Assembly: GCA_018260425.1 (NCBI GenBank)
Contig: JAGLBD010000001.1
Span: 124,001-188,000, forward strand
DNA length: 64,000 nt
Direction: 5' to 3'
Source: Pseudogulbenkiania sp.
Lineage (GTDB): Bacteria; Pseudomonadota; Gammaproteobacteria; Burkholderiales; Chromobacteriaceae
The notes beneath the pieces were generated by a model. The model was not told the origin of the DNA. It searched no databases and saw only the letters and a program-made list of their open reading frames with translations. Below are positions 8,148 through 19,311 of this stretch, piece by piece; the first letter of the stretch is position 1; each line of letters opens with the position of its first letter. Made by a program: the position numbers and the translations under genes.

Positions 8148-9128
8148 CTAGTCTTGCTGGATGCCGGCAACCAGCCACTTGCCGTTGGTGCCACTGTCCT
8201 TCACATAGTGCCATACCTCGGCGAACGGGACGGCCGGTGCATTGACCGATTCGCTGACCATGCCCGAGAAGCGCACGCTGGCGATATGACGACTGCCTTC
8301 TTCGACCGATTCCGTCAGCGCGCAGTCCAATTGCGGGAAGTCTGCAACGTCGGTGTTGTTGCCGATGTCGTGGCTGACATCAGTAAACAGCTCCGGCGTC
8401 ATGTAACGGCGGATCTCCTCCAGACTGTCGACCGTATTCAGGCTTTGCAGGTGCAGGAAGGTCGCTTTGGCCTGACGCAGGAAATTCGGTGTTTCCGTGC
8501 CATCGGTCAAACGGGTCGGTGCCTGATTGGCCATCGAGGTGTAGCCCCCGCCGTTGTTCATGCCCGAACCGATCTTCGGAATCGAGTCAAAGCCGCCTTG
8601 AACCGGCGCATCAAAGCGCGAGGAGGTGCTTCCCATCGGTTGATTGGCGGGTACCGGCGGCGCTACGCGACGACGGAACCAGAACAGAGCGGCGCCGAAT
8701 ACGCCAAGCAGGATCAGGATCAAGCCCCACGGCATACCGCCGGACGCCGGCTTCTGCGCCGGTTGTGCCCAGTTTTCTCCAGTGTTGCCTTGCTGCGGAG
8801 CGGCTTGCTGGCCATTGTTTGCCGCAGGCTGACCATCATTCATGGCTTTGCCGGCCATATAGCCGACGGCCGCACCCGCAACACCGGCGGCAACGGCGGT
8901 ACCTACACCCACACCTTTTTTCTGCGGTTGGGCTGCCGGAGCCTGCTGGGCTGGCGCCTGGCTATACTGTTGCGGTGGCGGGGACGGGCGCTGGTACGAC
9001 TGGGTCGGTGCAGCACGGCGCATGCCGCCTCCACGATTGCCCCCCAGGCGCGCGGCTTCGGCGGTCTGGGCAGCAACAAGGGAAACCATGGTGAAGGCGA
9101 GCAACATCGTCTTCGCACGGGTTGTCAT
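8148..9128 (-). CDS. Tim44-like domain membrane protein
   Basis: A 326-residue protein with a signal peptide (about residues 1-25), a Gly/Gln/Pro-rich low-complexity stretch, a glycine-rich segment ([19 protein letters not shown]), a membrane helix (MPWGLILILLGVFGAALFWF, about residues 132-151), and a C-terminal Tim44/MRPL45-like domain (about 205-326; FLRQAKATFLHLQ, WHYVKDSG). Proteobacterial Tim44-like proteins are widespread and functionally obscure; the fold resembles NTF2 and the domain here would lie on the side opposite the exported N-terminus. GGAGA precedes the ATG, and the gene has its own terminator. Confidence 0.85.
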   Translation of the reverse strand: MTTRAKTMLLAFTMVSLVAAQTAEAARLGGNRGGGMRRAAPTQSYQRPSPPPQQYSQAPAQQAPAAQPQKKGVGVGTAVAAGVAGAAVGYMAGKAMNDGQPAANNGQQAAPQQGNTGENWAQPAQKPASGGMPWGLILILLGVFGAALFWFRRRVAPPVPANQPMGSTSSRFDAPVQGGFDSIPKIGSGMNNGGGYTSMANQAPTRLTDGTETPNFLRQAKATFLHLQSLNTVDSLEEIRRYMTPELFTDVSHDIGNNTDVADFPQLDCALTESVEEGSRHIASVRFSGMVSESVNAPAVPFAEVWHYVKDSGTNGKWLVAGIQQD

Positions 9129-9188
9129 GTGTCATTCTCCAATTGAGCAATAAAGGTGATGCACCGGCTATGACCGGGCATCACGGGA

Positions 9189-9887
9189 TTAGTTCTGGGT
9201 CGCGTGCAAGATTTCAATGACCTGCGCGGTATTATCGGCAATTCGGAAGCGAATGTTGTAGTTAAATAGCGTCACTCCGTACTCGCGCTCCGGGTCATCC
9301 TGATAGGCGGGGCGGGGATCTTGAGCCAGTACTTCGTTAATGAGAGTCTCTTCGCCGGACGTCAGGCCAAGCCCGGCGGCCTGACTGGCAGCGTGTTCGC
9401 TCCAGGTGACCGTGAGGCATGGCGGAGGGCCGTCGACAAAGCCGCAGCGGGCGTCAGGCCGGGATTCGACGAAAGAAATGTAGGGTTTGATATCCAGCAC
9501 CGGAGTGCCATCCATCAAGTCGGCGCCACCCAGGATCAGGGCAACGCCGCCACGCGTATCGATATCCAGCAACTCGACCAGCGAGAGCCCGATGGGATTG
9601 GGGCGGTGGGTTGCCCGGCTGGCGAAGACACCAATCCGTGCATTGCCGCCCAGTCGTGGCGGCCGTACCAGAGGGGTCCAGCCGCGTTGCGCCGTATCGT
9701 GAAAAACGAACTGGATCCAGACATGCGAAAACGCAGCCAGACCACGTACCGTGTCCGGGTGGTCGTAGGGCGGCAGTAATTCCAGTCGTGAACGCGCCGA
9801 GGCGGCCAGCGAGGGTTGGCGGGGGATGCCGAATTTTTCCCGGAAGGGTGAGCGGATCACCCCGACCGGTTCGAAACAATAGGTCAT
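9189..9887 (-). CDS. trmO: tRNA (N6-threonylcarbamoyladenosine37-N6)-methyltransferase TrmO
   Basis: TrmO (YaeB/TsaA) methylates t6A37 of threonine tRNAs to m6t6A using SAM. The 232-residue protein has the family opening FEPVGVIRSPFREKFGIPRQP. It continues with FSHVWIQFVFHD, the signature RATHRPNPIGLSLVEL (about residues 92-107) and DLMDGTPVLDIKPYI. The C-terminal region after residue 160 matches the extra domain of the gammaproteobacterial-type enzyme. No strong Shine-Dalgarno sequence is seen (AGG directly before ATG). It follows the OlsB-like gene on the same strand with a 22-base gap. Confidence 0.95.
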   Translation of the reverse strand: MTYCFEPVGVIRSPFREKFGIPRQPSLAASARSRLELLPPYDHPDTVRGLAAFSHVWIQFVFHDTAQRGWTPLVRPPRLGGNARIGVFASRATHRPNPIGLSLVELLDIDTRGGVALILGGADLMDGTPVLDIKPYISFVESRPDARCGFVDGPPPCLTVTWSEHAASQAAGLGLTSGEETLINEVLAQDPRPAYQDDPEREYGVTLFNYNIRFRIADNTAQVIEILHATQN

Positions 9888-9909
9888 CCTGCCATTGTAG
9901 CTGGCCGGC

Positions 9910-10659
9910 TCAACCGACGAAATGCTTGTTGTAACGACTGGTCAGACGGTTCATCGGCAACAGCATGAAAAAGTCGGCGCAGTTGAAGTCAGGGTCCCAT
10001 GCCGGCTCGCCGCAGATGTAGGCGCCGGCGCGCAGATAGCCTTTGATCAACGGCGGCATCGGTGCCGGGCTTGCATCATCCTGAATCTCGTGCAGGGGCA
10101 GGGCGAGGTGCGGCGTTACCCGCCATTCGGCCGGCGAAAGATGCTTGCCTTCCAGCTGGCGGTACAGACTGACCGCCTGGTGTCCGCCATCGGCGAGGCT
10201 GACACTGGCGCAACCGGCCAGATAGTGGCCGCCGTGGCGTGCCACATAGTCGGCAAGGCCCGACCACAGCAGGGCGATGACCGCACCGGAGCGGAAGTCC
10301 TTGTGGACACAGGAGCGGCCGACTTCGATCAGATGCTCGCGAATGTGGGTCAGTCGACCCAGATCGAATTCATGCTCGGAATAGAGGCTGGGTGCGCGAC
10401 GCGCGGCCTCGGGCGAGAGCATGCGGTAGGTGCCGACCACCATGCCGCTGACCGGGTCCTCGACAATGAGGTGGTCGCACAAGGCGTCGTAGTCGTCGGT
10501 ATCGATACCGAGATGGGCAGAAGCCAGCGAGGCCCCCATTTCAATGCCGAACACTTCGTAACGGAGTTTCTGGGCGCGGTAAATATCCTCGGGGGTCGTG
10601 GCGACCCTGACCGTCAGGCGGGTGTCGCGGCGTGAAGCAAGCCGTTCATTGAGCTGCAT
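9910..10659 (-). CDS. olsB: OlsB-like L-ornithine N-alpha-acyltransferase
   Basis: This GNAT-fold enzyme family transfers a 3-hydroxyacyl chain from ACP to ornithine, the first step of ornithine-lipid synthesis, giving lyso-ornithine lipid. Family marks are RYEVFGIEMGA, DDYDALCDHLIVED, GTYRMLSPEAA, EVGRSCVHKDFR and ADFFMLLPM; length is 249 residues. The start ATG at 10659 is preceded by GGGAGA; upstream in-frame codons to 10755 are not needed. No olsA O-acyltransferase adjoins it, so a partner must lie elsewhere or the product stays as the lyso form. The name rests on family resemblance, and other hemolysin-type acyltransferases are similar. Confidence 0.8.
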   Translation of the reverse strand: MQLNERLASRRDTRLTVRVATTPEDIYRAQKLRYEVFGIEMGASLASAHLGIDTDDYDALCDHLIVEDPVSGMVVGTYRMLSPEAARRAPSLYSEHEFDLGRLTHIREHLIEVGRSCVHKDFRSGAVIALLWSGLADYVARHGGHYLAGCASVSLADGGHQAVSLYRQLEGKHLSPAEWRVTPHLALPLHEIQDDASPAPMPPLIKGYLRAGAYICGEPAWDPDFNCADFFMLLPMNRLTSRYNKHFVG

Positions 10660-10857
10660 GTTTTGTCTCCCTCGAAAACTGTGTTTCATCGTAAAGTCAG
10701 GAGTTGACGATAACGTGTCGATAACATGACTGTCCGGTGACGCGGTGGTGAACACTTCATGACGTCATGCTTCGAGTGAAATCAGACACTTATGCAAAGG
10801 AAGCGGATTTGCAGTAAAATGATACGTTTTCTTGTTTGACTGATCTTTCTCCAGGCC

Positions 10858-12753
10858 ATGAACTATCCGACAACCTTCGACGTGATTGTGGTGGGCGGCG
10901 GGCACGCCGGCACCGAAGCTGCCCTTGCGGCTGCGCGCATGGGACGCTCGACCCTCCTGTTGACCCACAATATCGAAACGCTGGGACAAATGTCCTGCAA
11001 CCCGTCCATCGGGGGGATCGGCAAGGGTCATCTGGTGCGCGAAGTCGATGCGCTGGGTGGTGCCATGGCCTTGGCAACCGATATCGGCGGGATCCAGTTC
11101 CGTACCCTGAATGCCTCCAAAGGGCCGGCGGTTCGTGCCACCCGTGCCCAGGCGGACCGGGTGCTGTACAAGGCAGCGATTCGCCACATGCTGGAAAACC
11201 AGCCCAATCTGTGGCTGTTCCAGCAGCCGGTCGACGACATCCTGCTGGAAGGCGACAGGGTGTGCGGGGTTGTGACGGCCATCGGTATCCGCTTTATGGC
11301 GCGTACCGTGGTGCTGACTGCCGGCACCTTCCTGTCGGGCAAGATTCATGTCGGTCTGGAAAACTATACCGGCGGACGTGCCGGTGACCAGGCCGCCTCG
11401 ACGCTGGGCGAGCGCCTGCGCGAACTGGATTTGCCGGTTGGTCGCCTCAAGACCGGTACCCCGCCCCGCATCGACGGTCGCAGCATCGACTTTTCCGTGA
11501 TGGAAGCCCAACCGGGCGATACGCCGGAGCCGGTTTTTTCGGTACGCGGCAGCCGGGCCATGCATCCCAGGCAATTGCCGTGCTGGATTACCCATACCAA
11601 TCAGGCCACTCACGACATCATCCGCTCCGGCTTCGAACGCAGCCCGATGTTCACCGGGGTCATCGAGGGGGTCGGGCCGCGCTACTGCCCGTCCATCGAG
11701 GACAAGATCAATCGTTTTGCCGACAAGGACAGTCACCAGATCTTTCTTGAACCGGAAGGTCTCGATACGCACGAGTACTATCCGAACGGTATTTCCACCA
11801 GTCTGCCGTTTGATATCCAGTTGGCGGCGGTGCGCAGCATCCCCGGCCTGGAAAACGCACATATCCTGCGTCCTGGCTACGCCATCGAATATGATTACTT
11901 CGATCCGCGCGGCTTGAAGTCCACGCTGGAAACCAAAACCCTCAAGGGTCTGTTCTTTGCCGGGCAGATCAACGGTACCACCGGGTATGAGGAGGCGGCC
12001 GCGCAAGGCCTGCTGGCCGGCTTGAATGCCGCACTGTATTCGCGTGACGAAGAGGGCTGGTGCCCGAAACGCGATGAAGGCTATCTCGGCGTGCTGGTCG
12101 ACGATCTGATCACCAAGGGGGTGTCCGAACCCTACCGCATGTTCACCAGTCGTGCCGAGTTCCGCCTGCAGCTGCGCGAAGACAATGCCGACCTGCGTCT
12201 GACCGAAGCCGGCCGTCGTCTCGGACTGGTGGGTGATGCCCAGTGGGAGCAGTTCTGCCGCAAGCGTGACGCCGTGGAAGCGGAAAAGATCCGCCTGAAA
12301 AAGGTCTTCCTGCACCCGACCCGAATCTCCGACATGAATCGTGTCGCCGAAGTCATCGGCAGAAGCATCGAGCGGGAGTACAATCTGCATGACTTGCTCA
12401 AACGTCCCGACGTGACTTACCGGGATTTGATGAGCCTGCCTGAAGCGGAAGCGCCGGAGATTGACGAGGCGGTTGCCGAACAGGTAGAAATTCAGGTCAA
12501 ATACCAAGGATACATAGACCGCCAGAACGATGAGCTGGCGCGTCGCGACAATCTGGAAGGCATCCGTCTTCCGGACGATATTGACTACAGCCTCGTGAAG
12601 GGACTGTCCAAGGAGGTTCAGCAGAAGCTGAACACGCAGCGCCCGGAAACTCTGGGCCAGGCATCGCGCATTCAGGGGATCACCCCGGCTGCCGTGGCGC
12701 TCCTGATGGTGCACCTGAAGCGTGGCTTTACCGACGCCAAGAAAACTGCATGA
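10858..12753 (+). CDS. mnmG: tRNA uridine 5-carboxymethylaminomethyl modification enzyme MnmG (GidA)
   Basis: MnmG, with MnmE, installs the (carboxymethyl)aminomethyl group on U34 of certain tRNAs, using FAD, NADH and methylene-tetrahydrofolate. The 631-residue protein is full length. It has the Rossmann FAD site [19 protein letters not shown], the block [19 protein letters not shown], the GidA signature [12 protein letters not shown], and [18 protein letters not shown] near residue 365. The C-terminal helical domain that binds MnmE is present. It heads an mnmG-rsmG-parA-parB gene string with 4-base overlaps, a classical near-origin arrangement. Confidence 0.98.
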   Translation: MNYPTTFDVIVVGGGHAGTEAALAAARMGRSTLLLTHNIETLGQMSCNPSIGGIGKGHLVREVDALGGAMALATDIGGIQFRTLNASKGPAVRATRAQADRVLYKAAIRHMLENQPNLWLFQQPVDDILLEGDRVCGVVTAIGIRFMARTVVLTAGTFLSGKIHVGLENYTGGRAGDQAASTLGERLRELDLPVGRLKTGTPPRIDGRSIDFSVMEAQPGDTPEPVFSVRGSRAMHPRQLPCWITHTNQATHDIIRSGFERSPMFTGVIEGVGPRYCPSIEDKINRFADKDSHQIFLEPEGLDTHEYYPNGISTSLPFDIQLAAVRSIPGLENAHILRPGYAIEYDYFDPRGLKSTLETKTLKGLFFAGQINGTTGYEEAAAQGLLAGLNAALYSRDEEGWCPKRDEGYLGVLVDDLITKGVSEPYRMFTSRAEFRLQLREDNADLRLTEAGRRLGLVGDAQWEQFCRKRDAVEAEKIRLKKVFLHPTRISDMNRVAEVIGRSIEREYNLHDLLKRPDVTYRDLMSLPEAEAPEIDEAVAEQVEIQVKYQGYIDRQNDELARRDNLEGIRLPDDIDYSLVKGLSKEVQQKLNTQRPETLGQASRIQGITPAAVALLMVHLKRGFTDAKKTA

Positions 12754-13376
12754 CACATATTGCCGAACTCAACAGGGGAATCGAACAGATCGGGATCAAC
12801 CTGACGGGCGGCCAGACGGCGTTGCTCGGAGGCTATCTCTCGCTACTGGCAAAGTGGAACCAGACCTATAACCTGACCGCCGTGCGGGAAGAGGAACGCA
12901 TGGTCAGTTATCACTTGCTGGACAGCCTGACACTGGTCCCTCATCTGGATGGCGGTACCCGTTTGCTCGACGTCGGTTCGGGCGGCGGCATGCCGGGAAT
13001 TCCTGCCGCCATTGCCCGCCCCGATCTGTCGGTGGTGGTGCTGGATGCCAACCACAAAAAAACAACGTTTCTGCGTCAGGCGGTCATCGAGCTGAAGCTC
13101 ACCAACGTGGAGGTCATCACCTCGCGCGTCGAGCTGTATCAGCCGGAACAACCGTTTGACCGTATTACCAGTCGCGCCTTTGCGGAACTGGGCGAATTCG
13201 TGCGTCTGACCCGTCATTTGCTGGCCGACAATGGCCAGTGGCTGGCCATGAAAGGGGTGTATCCGTATGAAGAAATCGCTTCACTGCCGTCTGATACCCG
13301 GGCTGCCGAGGTATTGCGTGTCGACGTGCCCGGCCTTGATGCCGAGCGTCACCTGGTGAGAGTCGTTACGCAATGA
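12750..13376 (+). CDS. rsmG: 16S rRNA (guanine527-N7)-methyltransferase RsmG (GidB)
   Basis: RsmG methylates N7 of G527 in the 530 loop of 16S rRNA with SAM; loss gives low-level streptomycin resistance in other bacteria. The 208-residue protein shows [11 protein letters not shown], the SAM-binding motif [17 protein letters not shown] (about residues 71-87) and [12 protein letters not shown]. Its ATG overlaps the mnmG stop (ATGA) and its own stop overlaps parA the same way, so translation is coupled through the string. Confidence 0.97.
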   Translation: MTHIAELNRGIEQIGINLTGGQTALLGGYLSLLAKWNQTYNLTAVREEERMVSYHLLDSLTLVPHLDGGTRLLDVGSGGGMPGIPAAIARPDLSVVVLDANHKKTTFLRQAVIELKLTNVEVITSRVELYQPEQPFDRITSRAFAELGEFVRLTRHLLADNGQWLAMKGVYPYEEIASLPSDTRAAEVLRVDVPGLDAERHLVRVVTQ

Positions 13377-14164
13377 CCTGTCGCATTATTGCCATCGCCA
13401 ACCAGAAGGGTGGGGTGGGCAAAACCACGACCGTTGTCAATCTGGCCGCCGGGCTTGCCGAGCTTGGCCGGCGGGTGCTGATTGTCGACCTGGATCCGCA
13501 GGGTAACGCCACCATGGGCAGCGGTATCGCCAAACACACCCTGGAACTGTCTGTCTATCAGGTGCTGATCGGCGATGCGACCGTGTCCGAGGTGCGCCAG
13601 CCGGCGCGCGAAGGTGGCTATGATGTCTTGCCTGCCAACCGTGATCTCGGTGGCGCCGAGCTTGAACTGGTTCACGAGCTGGCCCGCGAGCAGCGCCTGA
13701 AAACCGCACTGTCGCTGGTGAGCTGCGACTATGACTTCATTCTGGTGGATTGTCCGCCGTCGCTCAATCTGTTGACCCTTAACGGTCTGGTTGCAGCGGA
13801 CAGTGTGCTGATCCCTATGGTCTGCGAGTACTACGCGCTGGAGGGCTTGTCCGATCTGGTCACCACGCTGCGCAAGGTGCGTGCCGCGATCAATCCCCGT
13901 ATCGAAATTCTCGGCCTGCTGCGCACCATGTTCGATGCGCGCAGCAATCTGTCCCAGCAAGTCGCCGCCCAATTGGCTCAACACTTCCGCAACAAGGTGT
14001 TCGATACCGTGATCCCGCGCAATGTTCGTCTGGCCGAAGCGCCAAGCCACGGCTTGCCGGGGCTGGTGTACGATCCCGCTTCGCGTGGAGCCCAATCCTA
14101 TCAGGCGCTGGCAACCGAACTGCTGGCGCGCATCGAACAACCTACTGCATCTCACACCCACTGA
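13373..14164 (+). CDS. parA: Chromosome-partitioning ATPase ParA (Soj)
   Basis: ParA binds nucleoid DNA as an ATP dimer and moves ParB-parS complexes. The 263-residue protein begins with the deviant Walker A IANQKGGVGKTTTVVNLAAG, followed by LIVDLDPQGNATMGSG and the Walker B region FILVDCPPSLNLLTLNGL. It lacks the long N-terminal DNA-binding extension of plasmid P1-type ParA, so it is the chromosomal Soj type. Its neighbours rsmG and parB agree. The start overlaps the rsmG stop by four bases. Confidence 0.97.
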   Translation: MTCRIIAIANQKGGVGKTTTVVNLAAGLAELGRRVLIVDLDPQGNATMGSGIAKHTLELSVYQVLIGDATVSEVRQPAREGGYDVLPANRDLGGAELELVHELAREQRLKTALSLVSCDYDFILVDCPPSLNLLTLNGLVAADSVLIPMVCEYYALEGLSDLVTTLRKVRAAINPRIEILGLLRTMFDARSNLSQQVAAQLAQHFRNKVFDTVIPRNVRLAEAPSHGLPGLVYDPASRGAQSYQALATELLARIEQPTASHTH

Positions 14165-14166
14165 TC

Positions 14167-15021
14167 ATGGCGAAACTCAAAGGACTCGGGCGTGGACTTG
14201 ACGCCCTGCTATCTGTTACCGATTCTGCGGAAGATCGTTTGCAAACGCTGCCGGTTCATAGCATTCGCCCTGGCAAATACCAGCCGCGCACGCATATGGA
14301 TGCCGAGGCGCTGGCCGAATTGGCCGATTCGATCCGTGCTCAAGGCGTCATTCAGCCGGTTGTGGTGCGTGAAACCGGTTTTGGCGATTACGAACTGATC
14401 GCCGGTGAACGTCGCTGGCGCGCTTCGCAACTCGCCGGCCTGACCGATATTCCTGCCGTTATTCGTACCGTGCCGGACGAATCTGCGCTGGCCATGGCGT
14501 TGATCGAGAATATTCAGCGTCAGGAACTGGACCCGCTGGAAGAAGCGCAAGGCTTGCGGCGCTTGATTGACGAATTCGGCATGACCCACGAGTCGGCCGC
14601 CCAGGCGGTCGGCCGTTCACGCAGTGCGGTCTCCAACCTGCTGCGCCTGTTGTCCTTGCCGGAGCCGGTGCAGGACATGCTGCACCGGGGCGGCATTGAA
14701 ATGGGTCATGCCCGTGCCTTGCTCGCGCTGCCGGTGCTTGACCAGGTTGAGCTGGCGCAGGAAGTTGTTGCCGAAGGTTTGTCGGTACGCGATGTAGAAC
14801 GTCGTGTTCAACAGCAGCTGACCGACAAGCCTGTAGTGCAAGCGCAAAAAAAACGTGACCCGGATATCGAAAGACTGGCGGAAGAGGTTTCTGGCTGGTT
14901 GGGGGCTGCGGTATCCATTCGGCATGGTTCTGCCGGAAAAGGTCAGATCACTATTCGATATGCATCTCTGGACGAGCTGGACGGGCTGCTGGAAAAACTG
15001 CAAGCAAAATCAAGCCTCTGA
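14167..15021 (+). CDS. parB: Chromosome-partitioning protein ParB (Spo0J)
   Basis: ParB is a CTP-dependent clamp that loads at parS sites and partners ParA. Domains in the 284-residue protein: an N-terminal ParB/Srx fold with IRPGKYQPR and the CTP-binding signature AGERRWRASQLAGL (about residues 79-92), ENIQRQELDPLEEAQGLRRL, a helix-turn-helix (MTHESAAQAVGRSRSAVSNL, about 139-158), and a C-terminal dimerisation domain. It follows parA with a two-base gap. I see no 16-bp parS palindrome in this window by eye, so its targets probably lie elsewhere near the origin. Confidence 0.97.
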   Translation: MAKLKGLGRGLDALLSVTDSAEDRLQTLPVHSIRPGKYQPRTHMDAEALAELADSIRAQGVIQPVVVRETGFGDYELIAGERRWRASQLAGLTDIPAVIRTVPDESALAMALIENIQRQELDPLEEAQGLRRLIDEFGMTHESAAQAVGRSRSAVSNLLRLLSLPEPVQDMLHRGGIEMGHARALLALPVLDQVELAQEVVAEGLSVRDVERRVQQQLTDKPVVQAQKKRDPDIERLAEEVSGWLGAAVSIRHGSAGKGQITIRYASLDELDGLLEKLQAKSSL

Positions 15022-15057
15022 TATTGTCATGTTCTTGTGGTTGGGCAGTCTGCGCGG

Positions 15058-15087
15058 TTGACGCTGCTGTCCGCCGCGTCCTATAAT
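15058..15087 (+). promoter_or_regulatory. Sigma-70 promoter of the atp operon
   Basis: TTGACG (15058-15063) and a perfect TATAAT (15082-15087) are separated by 18 bases, and lie 20 bases before the atpI start. It is the strongest promoter match I see in the housekeeping block. Confidence 0.82.
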
Positions 15088-15107
15088 CGTGCGATTTTTC
15101 AAGTTTA

Positions 15108-15476
15108 ATGCAAATGGTGAATCCGGAAGTGAAGCGCGTCGTGCGCCTGCAGATCCGGCTCGTGGTAGCGGCGGTACTACTCGGCATCGTGCTGAGTCAT
15201 GGGACCGTGGCGCTCCCGGTGTCGATTGTGATCGGCGGGCTGGCAGGTATTGTGCCGGCGCTGTTGTATATCCGGATCGCTTACGCGAAACGCCATATAC
15301 CGCCAGCAGAGCTGATGAAGGCGCATTTCAAGGCCGAATCGGCCAAGTTTATGCTGACCCTGGTAATGTTTGGGGCGGCGATGGTGTTTTTCAAGGATTT
15401 GTCGGTAGCAGGTCTGTTTGGCGGGTATGTCGCCACGGTGGCCGGTTACTGGTTCGGGCTTCTAATCAAAAATTGA
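15108..15476 (+). CDS. atpI: ATP synthase protein I
   Basis: AtpI is a small membrane protein that helps assemble the c-ring; it is not part of the finished enzyme. The 122-residue sequence has four hydrophobic stretches (about residues 15-35, 37-55, 77-95 and 98-118). Its place directly before atpB, behind the operon promoter, makes the identification firm although AtpI sequences diverge. ATG 15108 or ATG 15114 may be the start, and neither has a strong Shine-Dalgarno sequence. Confidence 0.88.
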   Translation: MQMVNPEVKRVVRLQIRLVVAAVLLGIVLSHGTVALPVSIVIGGLAGIVPALLYIRIAYAKRHIPPAELMKAHFKAESAKFMLTLVMFGAAMVFFKDLSVAGLFGGYVATVAGYWFGLLIKN

Positions 15477-15484
15477 GAAATTGA

Positions 15485-16297
<813 letters not shown>

Positions 16298-16357
16298 GTA
16301 TTACGTAGTAACTTTTTTTACCCAACCATCCTTGCTTTTGTCTTAGGAGAGAATTAA

Positions 16358-16645
<288 letters not shown>

Positions 16646-16695
16646 GCGTTTTGTGACATCGGTTGTTGAAGTAACCACACTGGAGGAAAACAAGC

Positions 16696-17166
16696 GTGGA
16701 ATTTAACGTATCACTACTGGGCCAGGCGATCACCTTCGCTATCCTGGTATGGTTCACCATGAAGTTTGTTTGGCCTCCGCTTACCAACATGATGGACGAG
16801 CGTGCCAAGCGTATCGCTGATGGCCTGGCCGCTGCAGAGCGTGGCAAGCAAGATCTGGAAGCTGCCGAGAAACGTGTCGCCGACGAGCTGAACAAAGCCC
16901 GTCAACAAGCGACCGAAATCGTCATGGCCGCTGAAAAGCGCGCTTCCCAGATCGTTGACGAAGCCAAAGATGACGCACGCACCGAAGGTGCGCGCATCGT
17001 GGCGGAAGCCAAGTCCGAAGTCGAACAGGAAGTCCTGCGTGCGAAAGAAGTCCTGCGCGCTCACGTGGCTGACCTGGCAGTGTCCGGTGCAGAAAAAATC
17101 CTGCGCCGCGAAATCGACTCGGCTCGGCACGCTGATCTGTTAGCCTCCATCAAAGCGGAGTTTTAA
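16696..17166 (+). CDS. atpF: F1Fo ATP synthase subunit b
   Basis: Subunit b is the peripheral stalk: an N-terminal membrane helix (about residues 5-27) followed by a long Ala/Glu/Lys/Arg coiled coil through to the C-terminus. It has 156 residues, the same as E. coli. The start codon is GTG, with GGAGG 9-10 bases upstream. It lies between atpE and atpH in the usual order. Confidence 0.97.
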   Translation: MEFNVSLLGQAITFAILVWFTMKFVWPPLTNMMDERAKRIADGLAAAERGKQDLEAAEKRVADELNKARQQATEIVMAAEKRASQIVDEAKDDARTEGARIVAEAKSEVEQEVLRAKEVLRAHVADLAVSGAEKILRREIDSARHADLLASIKAEF

Positions 17167-17173
17167 ATAACTC

Positions 17174-17710
17174 ATGGCAGAAATCATTACCGTAGCAAGG
17201 CCCTATGCCGAAGCGGTATACAGCCTCGCCACCGAAGCGAAACGACTGGATACCTGGTCGGAGGCTCTCGTGTGGCTGGCTGCCATGGTGAACAACCCGG
17301 ACGTGGCCGAGGTGGTCACCAACCCGAAACATACCGCACTAGAGGTTGAGGCGCTGATGCTGGACGTACTCGGCGAGCGTAGCAACGACGACGTGAAACG
17401 TTTCGTGGCGACCCTCATCGAGAATAACCGTCTCTTGCTGCTGCCGGAAATTGCCAGACAGTTTGAGCTCCTGAAAGCCGAAGCGGAAGGCATTATCGAC
17501 GGTACCGTCGAGACCGCCTTCCCGATGACCGACGATCAGCTGTCCGAACTCACCGCGACATTGTCCCGCAAGTACGGCAAGACCGTACGCCTTGAGGTAA
17601 GTGTCGACGCCGAACTGATCGGTGGTGTACGGGTGCTGATCGGTGACGATGTCATCGATACTTCCGTTCGCGGCAAACTGCACGCAATGGCGGCAAGCCT
17701 CAAGAATTAG
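17174..17710 (+). CDS. atpH: F1Fo ATP synthase subunit delta
   Basis: Delta joins the top of the F1 head to the b-subunit stalk. The 178-residue protein opens with [14 protein letters not shown], the N-terminal helical-bundle signature, and ends with [21 protein letters not shown], the conserved OSCP/delta C-terminal motif. It lies seven bases after atpF. Confidence 0.97.
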   Translation: MAEIITVARPYAEAVYSLATEAKRLDTWSEALVWLAAMVNNPDVAEVVTNPKHTALEVEALMLDVLGERSNDDVKRFVATLIENNRLLLLPEIARQFELLKAEAEGIIDGTVETAFPMTDDQLSELTATLSRKYGKTVRLEVSVDAELIGGVRVLIGDDVIDTSVRGKLHAMAASLKN

Positions 17711-17718
17711 GAGAGATC

Positions 17719-19263
17719 ATGCAGTTGAACCCCTCTGAAATCAGCGATCTGATCAAGGCCAAGATTCAGAACCTGTCCGAAAGCGCCGAAACCCGTACCA
17801 AAGGTACGGTGATTTCCGTGACTGACGGTATTGTTCGTATCCACGGTCTGGCAGACGTGATGCAGGGCGAAATGCTCGAATTCCCGGGCAATACCTTTGG
17901 CCTCGCCATGAACCTGGAGCGTGACTCCGTAGGCGCCGTTATTCTCGGCGAATACGAGCACATCTCCGAGGGCGACGAAGTCAAGTGTACCGGCCGCATC
18001 CTCGAAGTTCCGGTTGGTCCGGAACTGGTAGGTCGCGTCGTGAACGCCCTGGGCCAGCCGATCGACGGCAAAGGCCCGATCGATGCCAAGAAAACGTCCC
18101 CGATCGAAAAGATCGCTCCGGGCGTTATTGCTCGTAAATCGGTTTCCCAACCGATGCAAACCGGTCTGAAGGCCATCGACGCGATGGTTCCGGTTGGCCG
18201 TGGTCAGCGTGAGTTGATCATTGGTGACCGTCAAACCGGTAAAACCGCTGTTGCTCTGGATGCTATCGTCAACCAGAAAGGCACCGGCGTTATTTGTATC
18301 TACGTAGCGATCGGCCAGAAGGCCTCCTCGATCGCCAACGTGGTTCGCAAGCTGGAAGAGCACGGCGCGATGGGTCACACCATCATCGTGGCTGCCACTG
18401 CGTCCGAAGCGGCTGCCCTGCAGTTCATCGCTCCGTATGCCGGTTGCACCATGGGCGAATACTTCCGCGACATCGGCGAAGATGCACTGATCGTATACGA
18501 CGACTTGTCCAAGCAAGCCGTTGCCTACCGTCAGATTTCGCTGCTGCTGCGCCGTCCGCCGGGCCGTGAAGCTTACCCGGGTGACGTGTTCTATTTGCAC
18601 TCCCGTCTGCTGGAACGTGCATCGCGTATCAACGAAGACGAAGTCGCGAAGCTGACTGGCGGCGCCGTAACCGGCAAGACCGGTTCGCTGACCGCGCTGC
18701 CGATTATCGAAACCCAGGCCGGCGACGTTTCCGCGTTCGTTCCGACCAACGTGATTTCGATTACCGACGGCCAGATCTTCCTGGAAACCGACCTGTTCAA
18801 CTCGGGTATCCGTCCGGCCATCAACGCCGGTATTTCGGTATCCCGCGTTGGTGGTGCGGCCCAGACCAAGGTTATCAAGAAGCTGGGTGGCGGTATTCGT
18901 CTGGCTCTGGCCCAGTATCGCGAATTGGCTGCGTTCTCGCAGTTCGCTTCCGATCTGGACGAAACCACCCGCAAGCAGCTGCTGCACGGTGAGATCGTAA
19001 CCGAACTGATGAAGCAGAAGCAGTTCTCGACCCTGTCGACCGCCGAAATGGCGCTGACGCTGTGGGCCGTGAACAAGGGCTACTACGAAGACGTGCCGGT
19101 CAAGAAGGCACTGGACTTCGAAGCGTCCTTCCTGGCTTTCGTTCGCGCCAACCACGCAGACCTGATCAAGGCTGTCGACGAGAAGGGTGACCTCTCCGGC
19201 GACCAGGAGCAGACTCTGGTGAAGGCGATGGAATCGTTCAAAGCCGGCTTCAGCTACAACTGA
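17719..19263 (+). CDS. atpA: F1Fo ATP synthase subunit alpha
   Basis: The non-catalytic nucleotide-binding subunit of F1. The 514-residue protein has the P-loop [14 protein letters not shown] (about residues 169-182), the ATP synthase alpha/beta signature region [17 protein letters not shown] near residue 370, and the arginine finger in the same block. AGGAGAG precedes the ATG. Length and order are standard. Confidence 0.99.
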   Translation: MQLNPSEISDLIKAKIQNLSESAETRTKGTVISVTDGIVRIHGLADVMQGEMLEFPGNTFGLAMNLERDSVGAVILGEYEHISEGDEVKCTGRILEVPVGPELVGRVVNALGQPIDGKGPIDAKKTSPIEKIAPGVIARKSVSQPMQTGLKAIDAMVPVGRGQRELIIGDRQTGKTAVALDAIVNQKGTGVICIYVAIGQKASSIANVVRKLEEHGAMGHTIIVAATASEAAALQFIAPYAGCTMGEYFRDIGEDALIVYDDLSKQAVAYRQISLLLRRPPGREAYPGDVFYLHSRLLERASRINEDEVAKLTGGAVTGKTGSLTALPIIETQAGDVSAFVPTNVISITDGQIFLETDLFNSGIRPAINAGISVSRVGGAAQTKVIKKLGGGIRLALAQYRELAAFSQFASDLDETTRKQLLHGEIVTELMKQKQFSTLSTAEMALTLWAVNKGYYEDVPVKKALDFEASFLAFVRANHADLIKAVDEKGDLSGDQEQTLVKAMESFKAGFSYN

Positions 19264-19311
19264 GCCTTTTAGCCAACGTAAATCAACTTAGGCAAAAGAA
19301 AGGTTCAGGAC

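Noticed and set aside
10680..10700. TGTTTCATCGTAAAG as a possible parS site
   Set aside because: Only the first half matches the TGTTTCACGTGAAACA consensus; no symmetric second half is present, and I found no other parS by eye.
10765..12756. A 663-codon open frame on the minus strand opposite mnmG
   Set aside because: It exactly mirrors a highly conserved gene; such antisense frames arise from GC-rich third positions and this one shows no recognisable domain.
13373..15021. parA-parB as evidence of a plasmid or prophage
   Set aside because: They are the chromosomal Soj/Spo0J type within mnmG-rsmG and atp genes, a standard chromosomal layout.
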